Below are positions 13,240-24,781 of a stretch of 64,000 bases of DNA, piece by piece. This stretch comes from Hirudo medicinalis (Eukaryota > Annelida > Clitellata > Hirudinida > Hirudinidae). Each line of letters begins with the position of its first letter. The first letter of the stretch is position 1. The position numbers and the translations under genes are program-made. The DNA is taken from positions 36,153 to 100,152 of the forward strand of contig MPNW01000366.1 in NCBI GenBank assembly GCA_011800805.1. Reading direction: 5' to 3'. Below the pieces are notes generated by a model, which saw only the letters and a program-made list of their open reading frames with translations, was not told where the DNA came from and did no database searches.

Positions 13240-14416
13240 TCACATTATTCCTCTCGGCTTTCCAGTCGGTGAAGGATGAATCCGGAGCACTACCAGTACT
13301 CTTAGTGATTCATTCAAGCACTGTTCATAAAATGTGGGCAATGCCCAACGAGGAGATTTTTTGAATCTCCGAAACCTTACGTCCTGGCATCAACTCCACT
13401 CCTTTAGCGAAGTCTTTTCTCAACGTTCCGAGTGCTTCTACAACCACCAGGACGACCTTGGTTTTCACATTCACATTAATTTCGATCTTCAAAGACTTGT
13501 ACTTTTCAGCTTTTTTTCAGCTTCTTTAAGCGCGATGTTTTTGTCGTCAGGGATGGAAACATCAATTAGCATACTTGGATTTTCTGTCGTGGATGACAAT
13601 GTCGGGTCTGCTGGCTAAGATTTTTTCTGTCCGTGATTATTGCGTAGTCTCTTAAGATGGTATTCTCGTTTATATTTACCGCACTTCGGGGTGTGTGTTC
13701 ATACCATTTATTTGGAACTTCACAACCAAGCTCACGGCATACTACCCAACGAACATAGTTGGCCACCCTGTTATGTCGGTGCAAATATTCAGTTAATGCC
13801 AGCACAGTGCAACCTGCCGTTATGTGGCTTACGGTTTCTTGGGTCTTGCCACAGACTCTGCATTTGCCATCAATCTGCTTCTTTAAAATCTTACGTTGAT
13901 GGTATCTGGTATTGAGTGTCTGGTCCTGAGCTGCCATGATCAAGCTTTCAGTTTCTCCTTTGAGCCCTGCACTTCTTAACCAAGCACATCTTGCTTCTTT
14001 GTCAACAAAAGGTTGTTCAAGGCTGCAAAAAATTGTCCATGCATTGGTATCTCCCTCAGATTTTCTATTCTCTCCTTCTCTATGCTGTCCTTTAGCATCA
14101 CTTTCGCTGGTGTTTGAACTGCTGACAAAAGAAAATATTTATTCTTTATTGCCTTTGCTTCCTTCAGGAGATATTATTTTGCCTTCCCAGAGCCACATGT
14201 TTTTTTTTTACAAACCTGCTAAACCTGTCTTTGCCCTGCTCAATATAATCATTCAAATTGACCACGGAGCAGCTGCAAGCAGACATCAATTGAACAAGCC
14301 CCCTACCTCCATTGCGCCTCTTAATGTACAGCCGACTAACATCTCCTTTCGGTTGATGAAGCCCATGCATTGTAAGAAGCTTCCGGGTTTTCCGATCCAT
14401 TTTCTCAATTTCAGAC
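13240..14416 (-). mobile_element. Decayed R2-like non-LTR retrotransposon (3' half of ORF)
   Basis: Minus-strand pieces in several frames run in the order expected of an RLE-class element. A block reads MDRKTRKLLTMHG and RLYIKRRNGGRGL (14400 to about 14280). IPMHGQFF and AAQDQTLNTRYHQR follow, then a CX2CX8HX4C knuckle (CRVCGKTQETVSHITAGC, near 13840). KWYEHTP and a restriction-like endonuclease signature split over a frameshift (RPDIVIHD, then LIDVSIPDD) complete the set, with ALGTLRKDF near the end. Multiple stops and frameshifts make it inactive. Its upstream part ends at an ATT array, and the RT catalytic core was not found. Confidence 0.8.
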
Positions 14417-14418
14417 TT

Positions 14419-14500
14419 TTATTATTATTATTATTGTTATTATTATTATTATTATCATTATTATCAGTATTATCATTATTATCATTATTATCATTATTAC
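14419..14500. repeat. ATT/ATC trinucleotide microsatellite
   Basis: Uninterrupted then interrupted ATT runs with CAT and GTT variants. The array sits exactly where the R2-like coding remnant stops, so expansion or insertion there marks the truncation point. Confidence 0.9.
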
Positions 14501-17404
14501 ATAGTATTTTCAGTGAAGGAATGGAGCATGTACCATTGTGGATTTCGAAGCCGTGCCTGCAGCTTTTGAGAAGCATTTGGTACCTGGTTCTGCCAACGCA
14601 AGGCCTGGCAATGGAATCCATGTGTGAACAGGGCTCCCTCAATGGATCGTTGATGTTGAAGAGGTAAGCACCATTCAGTGGGCACTTTATGGCTTCAGCA
14701 TTTTCTGGTTAATATTGTCTTGGATGCAAAAAGGCTTTAAACTCAACTTAATGATCAATGCTTAATCAATGTCTGCTAACGTGTCCATAATTTTCGTTGG
14801 CATTCACAATTTACATGAGAATGAGATAAATTCCAACATAACCTATGCATGACATTATCTGAACTTTAAAGCAAGCAATTTCAGCAGTAAAGACAAATAT
14901 TTTCGCAGCAGCCGGAATTGCCCCGATTTTGTCGCAATAAAGAGGTTACAGCGTGACAATGATAAAACAATGCCTAAGAAATGGATTTGCGCCTGGGAAA
15001 CCAGAGCCGAGAATTGGTACAAATAAACACGGCATGGTGAATCTAATAGCCGGGTGCTCGATAATAAAACTTAGCGTGTCGTCTCAGCAAATTACCTCAA
15101 ATGATGTCGGAGGCGAGATCGTTAGATGAAAATAAGCAGCCAATAACGTACGGGACTAACCCCTGACCATGGTGTGCATGGGAGTTTCCAGCTGTACATG
15201 AGAGCAAATGTTTTGCAGTTTCGATCTAACACAGTGGCCTTATGTTAGAGAAACAAACGTTGTTCAAGCATATTATGAATATTTTGAATAATTAACTATA
15301 ATTAAAGAGGTCTTTCTACAGAAAGGCTTACTCTCTCTATATTGGAGTATATTTCGATGCATCCTCAGCATGACCAGACAATAGAAGCAGTCTTCTTCCC
15401 TGCGTTTACGGGGAAAAATTAAATTCATCTTTCATTCACCTTTGCAGCAAAGAAACCAAAAAGCAGACAGACCTATTAAAGAAAACATAGAAATCTTTCG
15501 TTTGGTTAATGCAGATTCCTTTCGTCGTCATGTGGTTCTCGCTAATGATTATGTCCTCGAGTCCGCTTTGATAATACTTTCCCCACCATTTCTCGGACAT
15601 TTTACATTCTACATTAACAAATTATTTTAATGAAAGTTAAGAAAAATTCGTTGAAACAAATGATCAAACATGGTAATTTTAAGATTCAAAATGAGGACTA
15701 AAGAAAATTGTTCAAATTTAAAAGTGAATATGTATATATGAATGTAAAGTTGAAATGAAGGAGCTTTTATCCATGATGTGCATGCACGTATTTTCTGAAA
15801 CGGATAATTATTACTGGCAGAATATCATGCTATTAAATTTTATTCGAAAACATATCGGATTAATTCGCGGTTTTGAAAAGGATGATCAGGGGAGGAGCAG
15901 ACGAGTCCAGTGAGCTGTAAATTTTGATACCACGGGAACTCCCGCTGTTTTATTAATGGCATCACGGTGTTCATTATGCCGAGTGAAGAAGCAGTTCGGA
16001 AAAACGCCACGTATTTTTCGGTGTCGTGAGATGATGAAGCGAAAGTCTGAATTTGCGCAGCAACATTTTCAACGACTTGAGTCTCTTCATGTAACATGCA
16101 TGGCTTAACGAATCAATCAATCTATCGATCAAGTCCGAGCAGCCATCCCATCCACCCTCGGAGACGAAGAAAAACAAAGATGTTGAGGATTTAAAGCACG
16201 CAAGACTCGACCCAGAGATCACGCTGCACCACGGAGGGATTTAGTGCAGTCTGATTCGCAAAACTTGCAGATAACGGCTGCATCTTGTTCCAGTTGACAT
16301 TTCTCGTACGACGATTCACGGAGAGAAATTTTAAATATGCTAGAGAATGAGAGCCCTTTCAAGTTTTCCTAAACGTCAGTCCCTCAAGAAAATCGGGGCA
16401 TAAATCTGAGAGATATCAGGCATCTTTGATCGTCTGTTTTGATTGTTATTGAGGAGGTTCACAAACGATTCGACTTGTCCACGATCATGGATAATTTCAC
16501 GATTTCTGCAACATAATTCCTTCAATAATCAATCAATGCCATTGCTCTGACGTGTATGGAGTTTACGAAATTTTAAGGTTTATGGATCGATACCATGGAA
16601 ATATTAATCTCTCAGAAAATACCACGAACGTTTTAGTGGAGGGTGGATGATGTGTTTACCTTCATAATTAAAAATCGACTAAAAACTCTGTAAAAAAATA
16701 CTCAAAGAGTTTGAATCTTAATCAGGAAGCCTTGACAAGAAACTCGACTTTCTACAAACTAATCGGACGAAGTGAGCAGGGCTCGGAAGAAATAAATAAT
16801 CAAATCCGCTCTTACAAATCCTGACAGAACTGCTGACGTATGACATTGGCTCCTCGTTTGCGACTGGATTTGACAACTGAAATATTCATTTCTTTTATCA
16901 CTATCAACTCTCGCAAATTCAGAATCCCCGAGGAGTCCCATAAATTCGAGTTTGGAAAAGCAAGCGAGGCTGTCTTGTAAGGGCGGTCCTTATTAAAATT
17001 AACGACTCCGGTATAATTGGTCCTAAAGAGGAGCCAAGACCGTTGAGTTGTTGACGGGGTTGTGTTTGACTGCGGGTGGTAGGCACGTGTCCACGCATGG
17101 AAATGTCGTACCACCCACCGAGAATTTCAAACATTGCTCAAGCTCAGAGAAATCGCAGCGATTGCTGGAATGACGATGGCGACAATGCTGATTATGATCC
17201 CTCAGTAAATCCGTGAAGCGCGTGAATGCAGTCCTCTCACTAACGTACATTTTTAGCTTAACTTAGATGGACACAAAATATAATGAAACCTTTAAGCGCT
17301 CGTTCAGTTGTTCTCAATCGCTTATCTGGGTTTGCACGTGGTTTACACGTGGTTAACGGAGTGATACGAAATACGATGTAATGAAGAAAAGTAAGGTGAT
17401 GATA

Positions 17405-17408
<4 letters not shown>
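14501..17408. other. Gene-poor region with complex non-coding sequence
   Basis: No exon with a recognisable domain. Stretches near 14880-15260 and 16090-16620 are less AT-rich and of higher complexity than surrounding DNA and carry clusters of homeodomain/SOX-like cores (ATCAATCAATC, TCAATCAATG, ATTGTTATTG). They may be regulatory. Open frames on the minus strand around 15840-16220 and 16760-17250 show no family signature. Confidence 0.35.
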
Positions 17409-17629
<221 letters not shown>

Positions 17630-18020
17630 AACTGAAGAAACTCAGTTGTCATACTGCATTCACTGGGCTTCGTCTGAGTACGATGAAAATTTCACAAATT
17701 CAATGAACAAAGAAATCACTTAAAGTTAATGTCTTTCGTTTGGAATGTGTTTTGTTGCTTGTACTGCTGTTTTGGACAAACGTGGCCTCCGATGATGGCA
17801 GTCGCATTACTGGTAATATTATTACATAACATCCACTAACATTAATAAGTTACTAAACTGTTATCAAGTTATATTTGAGATAATCTTTCAAAGTTATTTT
17901 GTTTGTCAGCAATTATTGTATCATGAATAATATCTACAATCATAACTATAGCCGCACAATCGGAACATGTGGTATCTGCATACTGTAATCGTTGAATTAT
18001 TATTAGAAAGGGTGAATAAG

Positions 18021-18166
18021 ATGAGGATGATGACGACGATGACGACGACGACGACGATTATGACGATGACGACGACGACGATGATGATGATGACGACGAC
18101 GACGATGACGATGATGACGACGATGACGACGATGATGACGACGACGACGACGACGATGATGATGAT
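18021..18166. repeat. GAT/GAC trinucleotide repeat
   Basis: About 146 bases of mixed GAC and GAT triplets. They would read as Asp in one frame, Thr/Met in another and Val/Ile in minus. No splice context or flanking coding sequence suggests it is translated. Confidence 0.9.
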
Positions 18167-19139
18167 TGCGGAAGCTGTGATGACACGGAGGAAAGATGGG
18201 TTGGAAGAACCGGAAGGAAGAAACACCGGTGATGGTGATGTCATCAAGTAGGCACAGCTGTTAGTGATAATAATGATGCTGGTTACGACGATGACGACCT
18301 TGGCATTGATGGCGTCGCAAGCTTCCGCCTTTGAAAGCTGCAATTTGGCTAACGAAGCCCATCCTAACGATGAGTGAATCGAATGTTCTCGCGCAAATAA
18401 AACTCTTTGCCTCTCCCACTCTCTCAACTCTCAATTATCTCTCGCGACACAAGCGACAGTCATTCTTTGTGTCGCTATTGTCGCTGTTGCTGCCGCGATC
18501 TAACAAACTTGACATCTTGGAGTACAAAACGTGTTTTCGTTTTTTTTCCTGCAAAGACTCTCTTCGAGTATTTCGTTTCGAAATCGCTCGGATTTTAAAA
18601 TTAAGTTGATGCCGCCGCTGCAAGAACAACCTGATGTAATTTTAGATCGCCGAAAGTGAATTATTTACAGACCAGAATCGTCGTCAACAACGCTTCTGAA
18701 GATAAACACCTGTAACTCCTCTGAGATGAGAAGTATCAAATCATTCCATCGCTTATTTTCTTGTCAGAATTGTCTCTTGTTTTGTGGATAAGGTTTCTTT
18801 TGCCAATGTTGTTGCTGTAGGCTTCCTTATAATACCAATAATGACATTTCACAAGATGGTCTTTCAATCCTGGAAGAGTTTTGATTATCTAGGCCTACTC
18901 TTTTTTAGGGGAGCATTATTTTCGATGAACACTTTTAACTCTCTCCGAATAATGCCTCATCTACAACTTCCCAACACTAAAAAAGTAATTACATGTATAA
19001 TTAAATCTCTATTTAAGCAATCAAATACATTAATTAATAAACGTTAATGTGTTAACGGATGCAATGATAAAATATAAGCATAGCTTAATGTTATTAAGAG
19101 CAGTCCTAAGACTTTAGTCTTATTGTGCATTGTTATAAC

Positions 19140-19394
19140 GTCTTCATCACAAATACAGCAATAGTACTTCCTCATGAAGCACATTTACCTGTATTGATGT
19201 TTGAGGTGCAAGTGGACTTAGGTGAGATGACTACGACGACGACGATGGACACTAAAAGAGCTGCTCNGTCTTCATCACAAATACAGCAATAGTACTTCCT
19301 CATGAAGCACATTTACCTGTATTGATGTTTGAGGTGCAAGTGGACTTAGGTGAGATGACTACGACGACGACGATGGACACTAAAAGAGCTGCTC
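19140..19394. repeat. Exact 127-base direct duplication separated by one N
   Basis: Bases 19140-19266 reappear without visible change at 19268-19394, with a single N between. Both copies start GTCTTCATCACAAATACAGC and end GAGCTGCTC. Identity plus the N spacer indicates overlapping contig ends placed side by side rather than a biological tandem duplication. Confidence 0.95.
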
Positions 19395-20216
19395 CGTTGT
19401 TGTTGTTGTTGCTGCTATTTTTGTTGTGCTGCTTCCTTGTCGTAGCATGTCGTTGTGAGCTGTAAGCCATCCTAAAACCTGTGGTGTTGCTGACGACGAC
19501 GGCGATGATGATGATGATGATGGTGGTGGTGAAGACGATGATGCAAGGATGTCTCTCCCTTCATCCCGAGGTTAATGAACAAATCGCATCCATGAATGAC
19601 TTTTTCTGGACTTCCGTTCAAAAGTGGTTGTGTCTTTCTGCAGACTTTCCAATTTTTGATTTGGCGGATGTCGAGAATAATGACATCGTTGAAAATAATA
19701 ACTCACTCACTCACCCATCCTACTAATATCGCGGACTGAAATTACTCCGCAGAACTCTGTAAGAAATTGAGCATCGTGCGGGATTTCAAACGCAAAACCA
19801 GTCGAGAGACGCGCGCCTCGTTCTTATGTAGGTTCCCTCAACGACTGGAGGAAGCGTCGATGGTTGAGTGGTAAATATTTTCGCACTTTCCATGATCTTT
19901 CATTTTTCCAGATCTAATTGTGAGACGGATTTCTTAGTTGATAATGATTATATTCGTTGATAATCATTTTATATTGTGTTACTTTATTATTAATAATTGA
20001 AATAATTATTATACCTGTATTGCAATCCATACATTATTATTAATTGTAAACAAAATTAACAAAACACATCTCGAACATTGTGTTTGTATTTATGTAGTCT
20101 TTTTTAGTAAAAAATACAAATATTCCTTAGTTTATATTAAAGGATTTATCATTTAACTTGGGAAATACAGCAACTTGATCGCAGTTGTTTCAATGGCACG
20201 CAAATTAATGTACAAA

Positions 20217-20475
20217 CAGAGGCGTAGCAAGGGGTTTCGCCCCCTAGCCCTGAATGAATAATATTTAATTTTGGCTGTATCCAGGGGTGGATCTAGAACA
20301 CTTTGGCGGGGGCCGGACACTGGAACCAGTGGTGAATTTAGGGGGATGTGGCACAGCTACTAATATTTTCGTCCAAAGTCTTAAATTATTGAAATAACTT
20401 ATAATAATTTTGAATTGAAATGGATTTAATTTGTTTTTTTAGATTTTAAAAACCACGCCCTAAATCCTCCTCTGG
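20217..20475. mobile_element. Possible non-autonomous DNA transposon (MITE-like)
   Basis: The left edge reads CAGAGGCGTAGCAAGGGG, and the reverse complement of the right edge reads CAGAGGAGGATTTAGGG. Short internal copies of GGGGTGGATCTAG and GTGAATTTAGGGGG resemble the right edge. Terminal identity is short and no target duplication is obvious, so this is a weak call. Confidence 0.25.
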
Positions 20476-23030
20476 CTGTATCGTAAATATAAGTAATAAG
20501 TTATTACTAAGTTGTTCATTAATTTGATTTTCATTACTTTTTCAAAACTAAATACACTAATGGCTTATCTAAACACAGTAAGCTCAGTAAGCCCAATGAG
20601 CTTATTAGGTGAACATTTTTACAACGATTCTTTTGCTTTCATCCAAGTTGGCAAAAGGCTTCCTCGAAATTACCAGGTCATTAAAGACCGGAGAATGACA
20701 TTTGTGGCGAGTGATCTGTGATCCTTCTGTGGGTTATTGTCGCCAGCCAATAAAGCGGTTTGTTGTTTTATCGCCAAGTAAAACGCTCGATTCCAGCTTT
20801 ATGCTCTCCATGTCCCTATTCTATTTTATAATACTCACCTCTCTTTTTCTTAGCTTTTCTTTCTTCTTTTTGTGTACAGGAAATGTTTGGAGAAAAATCG
20901 CTTCGGTAGGTCGTGAAAGAAGAAAACAACATGCAGCATTTCATCGCCTGCGTCTCAAAGAGAATAAGATGAGTTTGTATTAAAATGTTTCAAATTGCAC
21001 GCTTGAATTGATTCTAAATTATTTACTGCCTTGAGTTTCGCCATTGTAAACGTTAATATATGGTATGGTCTTTTATTAGATTCCGTCTTATTGTTAATCA
21101 AGTGTTTCTAAATAAAAGACTTGAAAAAAAGCATTTCCGACACCATTCCTCGTCGTGCATCCGGCATGGAATAATTTGTTTTCTTTCTTCGAAGGAATGC
21201 TTATCAAAAGCAGATTTCAATGAGAAATCCATAACCATGTCAATTATCGAGATTTTTTCTAAATTTGTTATACCTTTTCTTATCTTTCACCAAAAGCTGA
21301 AACTAAGCAAACGTCCCAATCGATTTCTTCTAAAATCTATCCAAGATCTGTGGGGTTACAAAAACCGGTGAGACTGGCAAGAAGGAAGCACCTGCTTTCG
21401 TGATGTTACAGGATCTTTGACAAGTGCACGGACCTGGAGACCGTGGCATGTCGACTCGCAGGCATCTTACGACCCAGCAACTATGATATGAAGGGAGGCG
21501 TTAAGCCCCTTCGGATTTGTCGTCTGCCTCGTCCACGCTGTGTCTGTCTATCTACTCTCCAGTCGAGAGAATGTAAAACAACTAGTAAGATTTTATTTCA
21601 GCAAGGATTTCTCTTACGCCCGAACTATTCGGCTCATGAATATTTATTATCTTCATGGTTATTCATTATCCCATGTCCGTCGCGCACTGTATTTGACCAA
21701 CTAGGGCACACAGTTCATTGAAACAAATGGAGAAAGGTAATTAGGAGAAAATAAATAAATCGCTAAGAACCGAATGGAAGTGTAGGTATTTTTCCGTGGA
21801 TATCCACGTCATCCCGGCAAGCAATGGAAGACAAAAGAATGGGCTCATGGATTCAAGGAGGATAATTCATCCTGTCCGGCTGTCCCCAGAGGATATGTCT
21901 AATGAGATTACATTGGAGAGCCATTAATCACAGTGACTGCTATCGCCATAATCACTCCGGCTGACGTCCGGGCTTAATTGTGCAAACCTCAGGAAAATCG
22001 GATGACCGAAGCAGGACATTTGACAATAAATCTACCGGTAACGAACATTGCCACCGACTTGCTCTTCGACAACCACTCTACAATGCAAAAACTCTATAGG
22101 AGTAGAAGTCACAATAATTCAATCAAATGGTTAATGAAAATGACAGTTACTTCCAACTTAAAAGGAAAATTGATTCACTTGATTAACCAAATATTTATTT
22201 TAATCCTTTCTTGACCCCTATTATTAAAACACTTCAAACGCATTTCTATTCAGTCAAAACAGATGCAGAAAAGTTTTGCAATAACACTGCAGATTTAGGG
22301 AAATTGAAAGTCAGAAAAAACTTAAAACACTCGAAAAATCCCCCATCTAATGACAGTAAAGCAACAACAAAGATAAGGATGGTCGCAAATACAGAGGCAC
22401 TACGATTAAAGGTATCACCAGTCCACTGTAAACACATTCAAAAGATTTAGGCTTAAGTTTGAAACATAACCAAAATCGATAGAAATCATCTCAATGGTGC
22501 AAAAAATGAGTTTAAAAACTTCCAAAATGTCTGCTGGGAAACAGGAATCATGATGTCAATGGACTAAATGAAAAATGTTTTAATTGGATTTTGGATCATT
22601 TATGTTCTTATAAGACAGGGTACTGTGTCTTTGGTTCATCATGAAGTCTGAATTAAGACCTCTGGACGACTGGATCTTCCGCTCGAGCATAGGTGACTGA
22701 CTTTGTCCTCATCTGAGACATCCGTCTTTCCCCTTTCCTCCAGCAATCTGCTTTTTACAGGATATGTCTTGTTAGCCTGTTTCCAAGAGAGGCCAAACAA
22801 TCTATTTGTATTGGCAGACAGGCAAGGATAAATAAATCTCACCTTTTTGACGTAAGCCTCACTCTCCCTGGATCTGTCTGATTTTAAATGTTCGTCCAGT
22901 CCTCTCGATATAAAGTGGCTTCGGTCCAGTACCTTCAAAATTTTGAAATTGATCAATTGCTTCATTTTTTTTAAAGAAGCAAATTTAAGAATTATAAAAG
23001 GTGGTCTCAAATCAAATTTCACACAAACCT

Positions 23031-24781
23031 TCACTTTACCACTTGGCAGAAAACCACGTCCTCGGGGAAGTTGACATGGTCGGACGGTCTTTCCTTTTGG
23101 CCGCAAAAGGTCAAACTCCTTCTGCTAGCTTCGATATAGAGGAATGCACAACAGCATAGCAATACCACAAGGGCTGGCCAAAGCATGCAATGAATGACAT
23201 CAGACCTAAATTAACCAGAATATAACAATCATCTTGCAATCGCATACGAACACAAACACTGACTTGGTGTAATTTTTATATTCAATGACATCATGTGGAT
23301 CCAGTTCATTGACAAAGCATCGAAAGTATCCATCATTGATATCAAAGTGATGAGTTGTGTTTCTCACTTTGTTCTTCATCTTTGCCAGCTGGAGCCTGGA
23401 TGAATTTAATCCAGGCTCGCTTTCCAGATCAGTCTGATTGTTATTGGATGTTTTTAAATCAAATATATGACGAAGTAAGGAGTGGACAAAAATGTGTTTG
23501 CTCTCTGTAGAATCGACAGCATTATGGTGGTCGAGGTGCCGGACCATTAGATTTTTCCATCTTTCCAAATATTGCTCGATGGCTTTCTTACTTGCTTCAA
23601 AGTCTTTCATGCATACCTGGTGTGAACACTGCAATGAAAATATCACCTCCTTGTACAGATTTTAAGAATGTCTTTTGCCTTATTGAAATATAAAAAAACA
23701 ACCAAAAACATTAGCAATTTACATCATCTGTAGTCAGGCATGATATTTTACATTATTCGAATCAATTCAGATAACAGCCATCATCCACTTAGATTTAATT
23801 TGGTAACATATTCCTTAGAATCCATTGCCTGTCTCAAGCATAAACAAATGTTTATTGAATTCAGATATTCCCAGAGTATTAGGTTACAACTTCTTCAGTA
23901 TGTGTCACCAAGCCTTGGAATTGCCTCCCTCTGAAATCACTTGCACGTCCACATTCCCTTGCTTCGCAGCAAATTTGACTTATCTCAACCTCACTCATTT
24001 TCTTTATGTGAGATAAACACCACATTTTTCAAGATTGTTTATAAAATGCCTTACTTTTATGTTTTTCCCAAACTTATTCAAATTTGTGTCGGTGGCCCAA
24101 TGGCCTTCAAGTTATGTTTATGAATAAATAAATAACAAATATTTCACACCTTAATCAGGATATATTGTTGATTCACTCAAATTGAAGCTTTTAATTGTAA
24201 GTGTTTTGTAATGCTTATTACGCAATCTCAGAATTTTACTTAAAATTATTCACAATTATGCTAAGGTGATGATTGTGATATTCCTTTTGATTGAAAATTA
24301 CCACTAAAACTAAAAACCTGACTGAAAAGACCAGAAGCTTCAATACTGCTGGAGTGCAGCAACCCTTCCCTTTTTGTGCCATCAATTTCATAAGCTACAG
24401 TGACTTGCACACAAGGAAACTTGGATTGGATGCAGGAGGCACTATTTTTCTCCTTTGTTTTGTGTCCTGGACAGAAGTTACAGTCTTTCACATCGAGGTA
24501 TGATATATCTTCAACCCAACAATGGTTTCTGTGGACAAAAAAGACTTTGATTAACAGTTCATTTTTAAAACATTGGGAGATAAAAACCTCTTGTACGACT
24601 TGGAGAGGGCATACTCTCGGACGATAAAGACTCCACACACAACCATGATGCAGATGCTGATGACACTAACACTCACAAAGGCACAAGTTGTTGCAGCAGT
24701 TTTTGTGGTCCAAGATCTCACTGGGTCAAAACTCTTTTCTTCAGAAACCACCAGTGCGCAGGCACTGGCCATATTAGCCAT
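23031..24781 (-). CDS. BK channel beta-subunit-like (KCNMB/TipE-type) two-transmembrane protein
   Basis: Four minus-strand exons, 24588-24781, 24318-24528, 23264-23628 and 23031-23205, join with agreeing phases to 314 codons plus TGA. The ATG at 24781 (MANMASACAL) is preferred because an acceptor lies just upstream. TM1 is about residues 32-54 (AFVSVSVISICIMVVCG) and TM2 about 264-281 (MLWPALVVLLCCCAFLYI). Between them lies a Cys-rich extracellular loop with KFPCVQVTVAY, GLLHSSS, CSHQVCMKDFEAS and FRCFVNE. These match, in order, the loop of KCNMB subunits (YPCLQVYVN, LLYHTEE, CSYIPKC, FSCY) and the LFHSLFWP start of their TM2. The loop between the second and third blocks is about 60 residues longer than in vertebrate KCNMB. 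Likely role: accessory subunit tuning a calcium-activated potassium or related channel at the plasma membrane. Insect TipE-type is the main alternative. Confidence 0.8.

Larger units (their letters stand above)
18167..22638. other. Gene-poor region with repeats
   Basis: No gene recognised. Contents: a duplicated 127-base segment around an N at 19267, GAT/GGT triplets near 19497-19545, a possible non-autonomous transposon near 20217-20475, and a complex stretch at about 21440-22020. The last has homeodomain-type cores (GTAATTAGGAG, GATAATTCATCC, ATTAATCACAG), resembling a regulatory block. Short open frames here have no domain content. Confidence 0.4.

Noticed and set aside
17921..18427. Open frames of 90-170 codons over the GAT/GAC repeat
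   Set aside because: The frames arise from the trinucleotide repeat, and the flanks have no recognisable coding sequence.
19140..19394. Biological tandem duplication
   Set aside because: Copies look identical and are separated by exactly one N, which is better explained by an assembly join.
22639..23106. 155-codon minus-strand open frame next to the KCNMB-like gene
   Set aside because: It overlaps the last KCNMB-like exon in a different frame; the spliced frame ending at 23031 has the TM2 match and correct phase.
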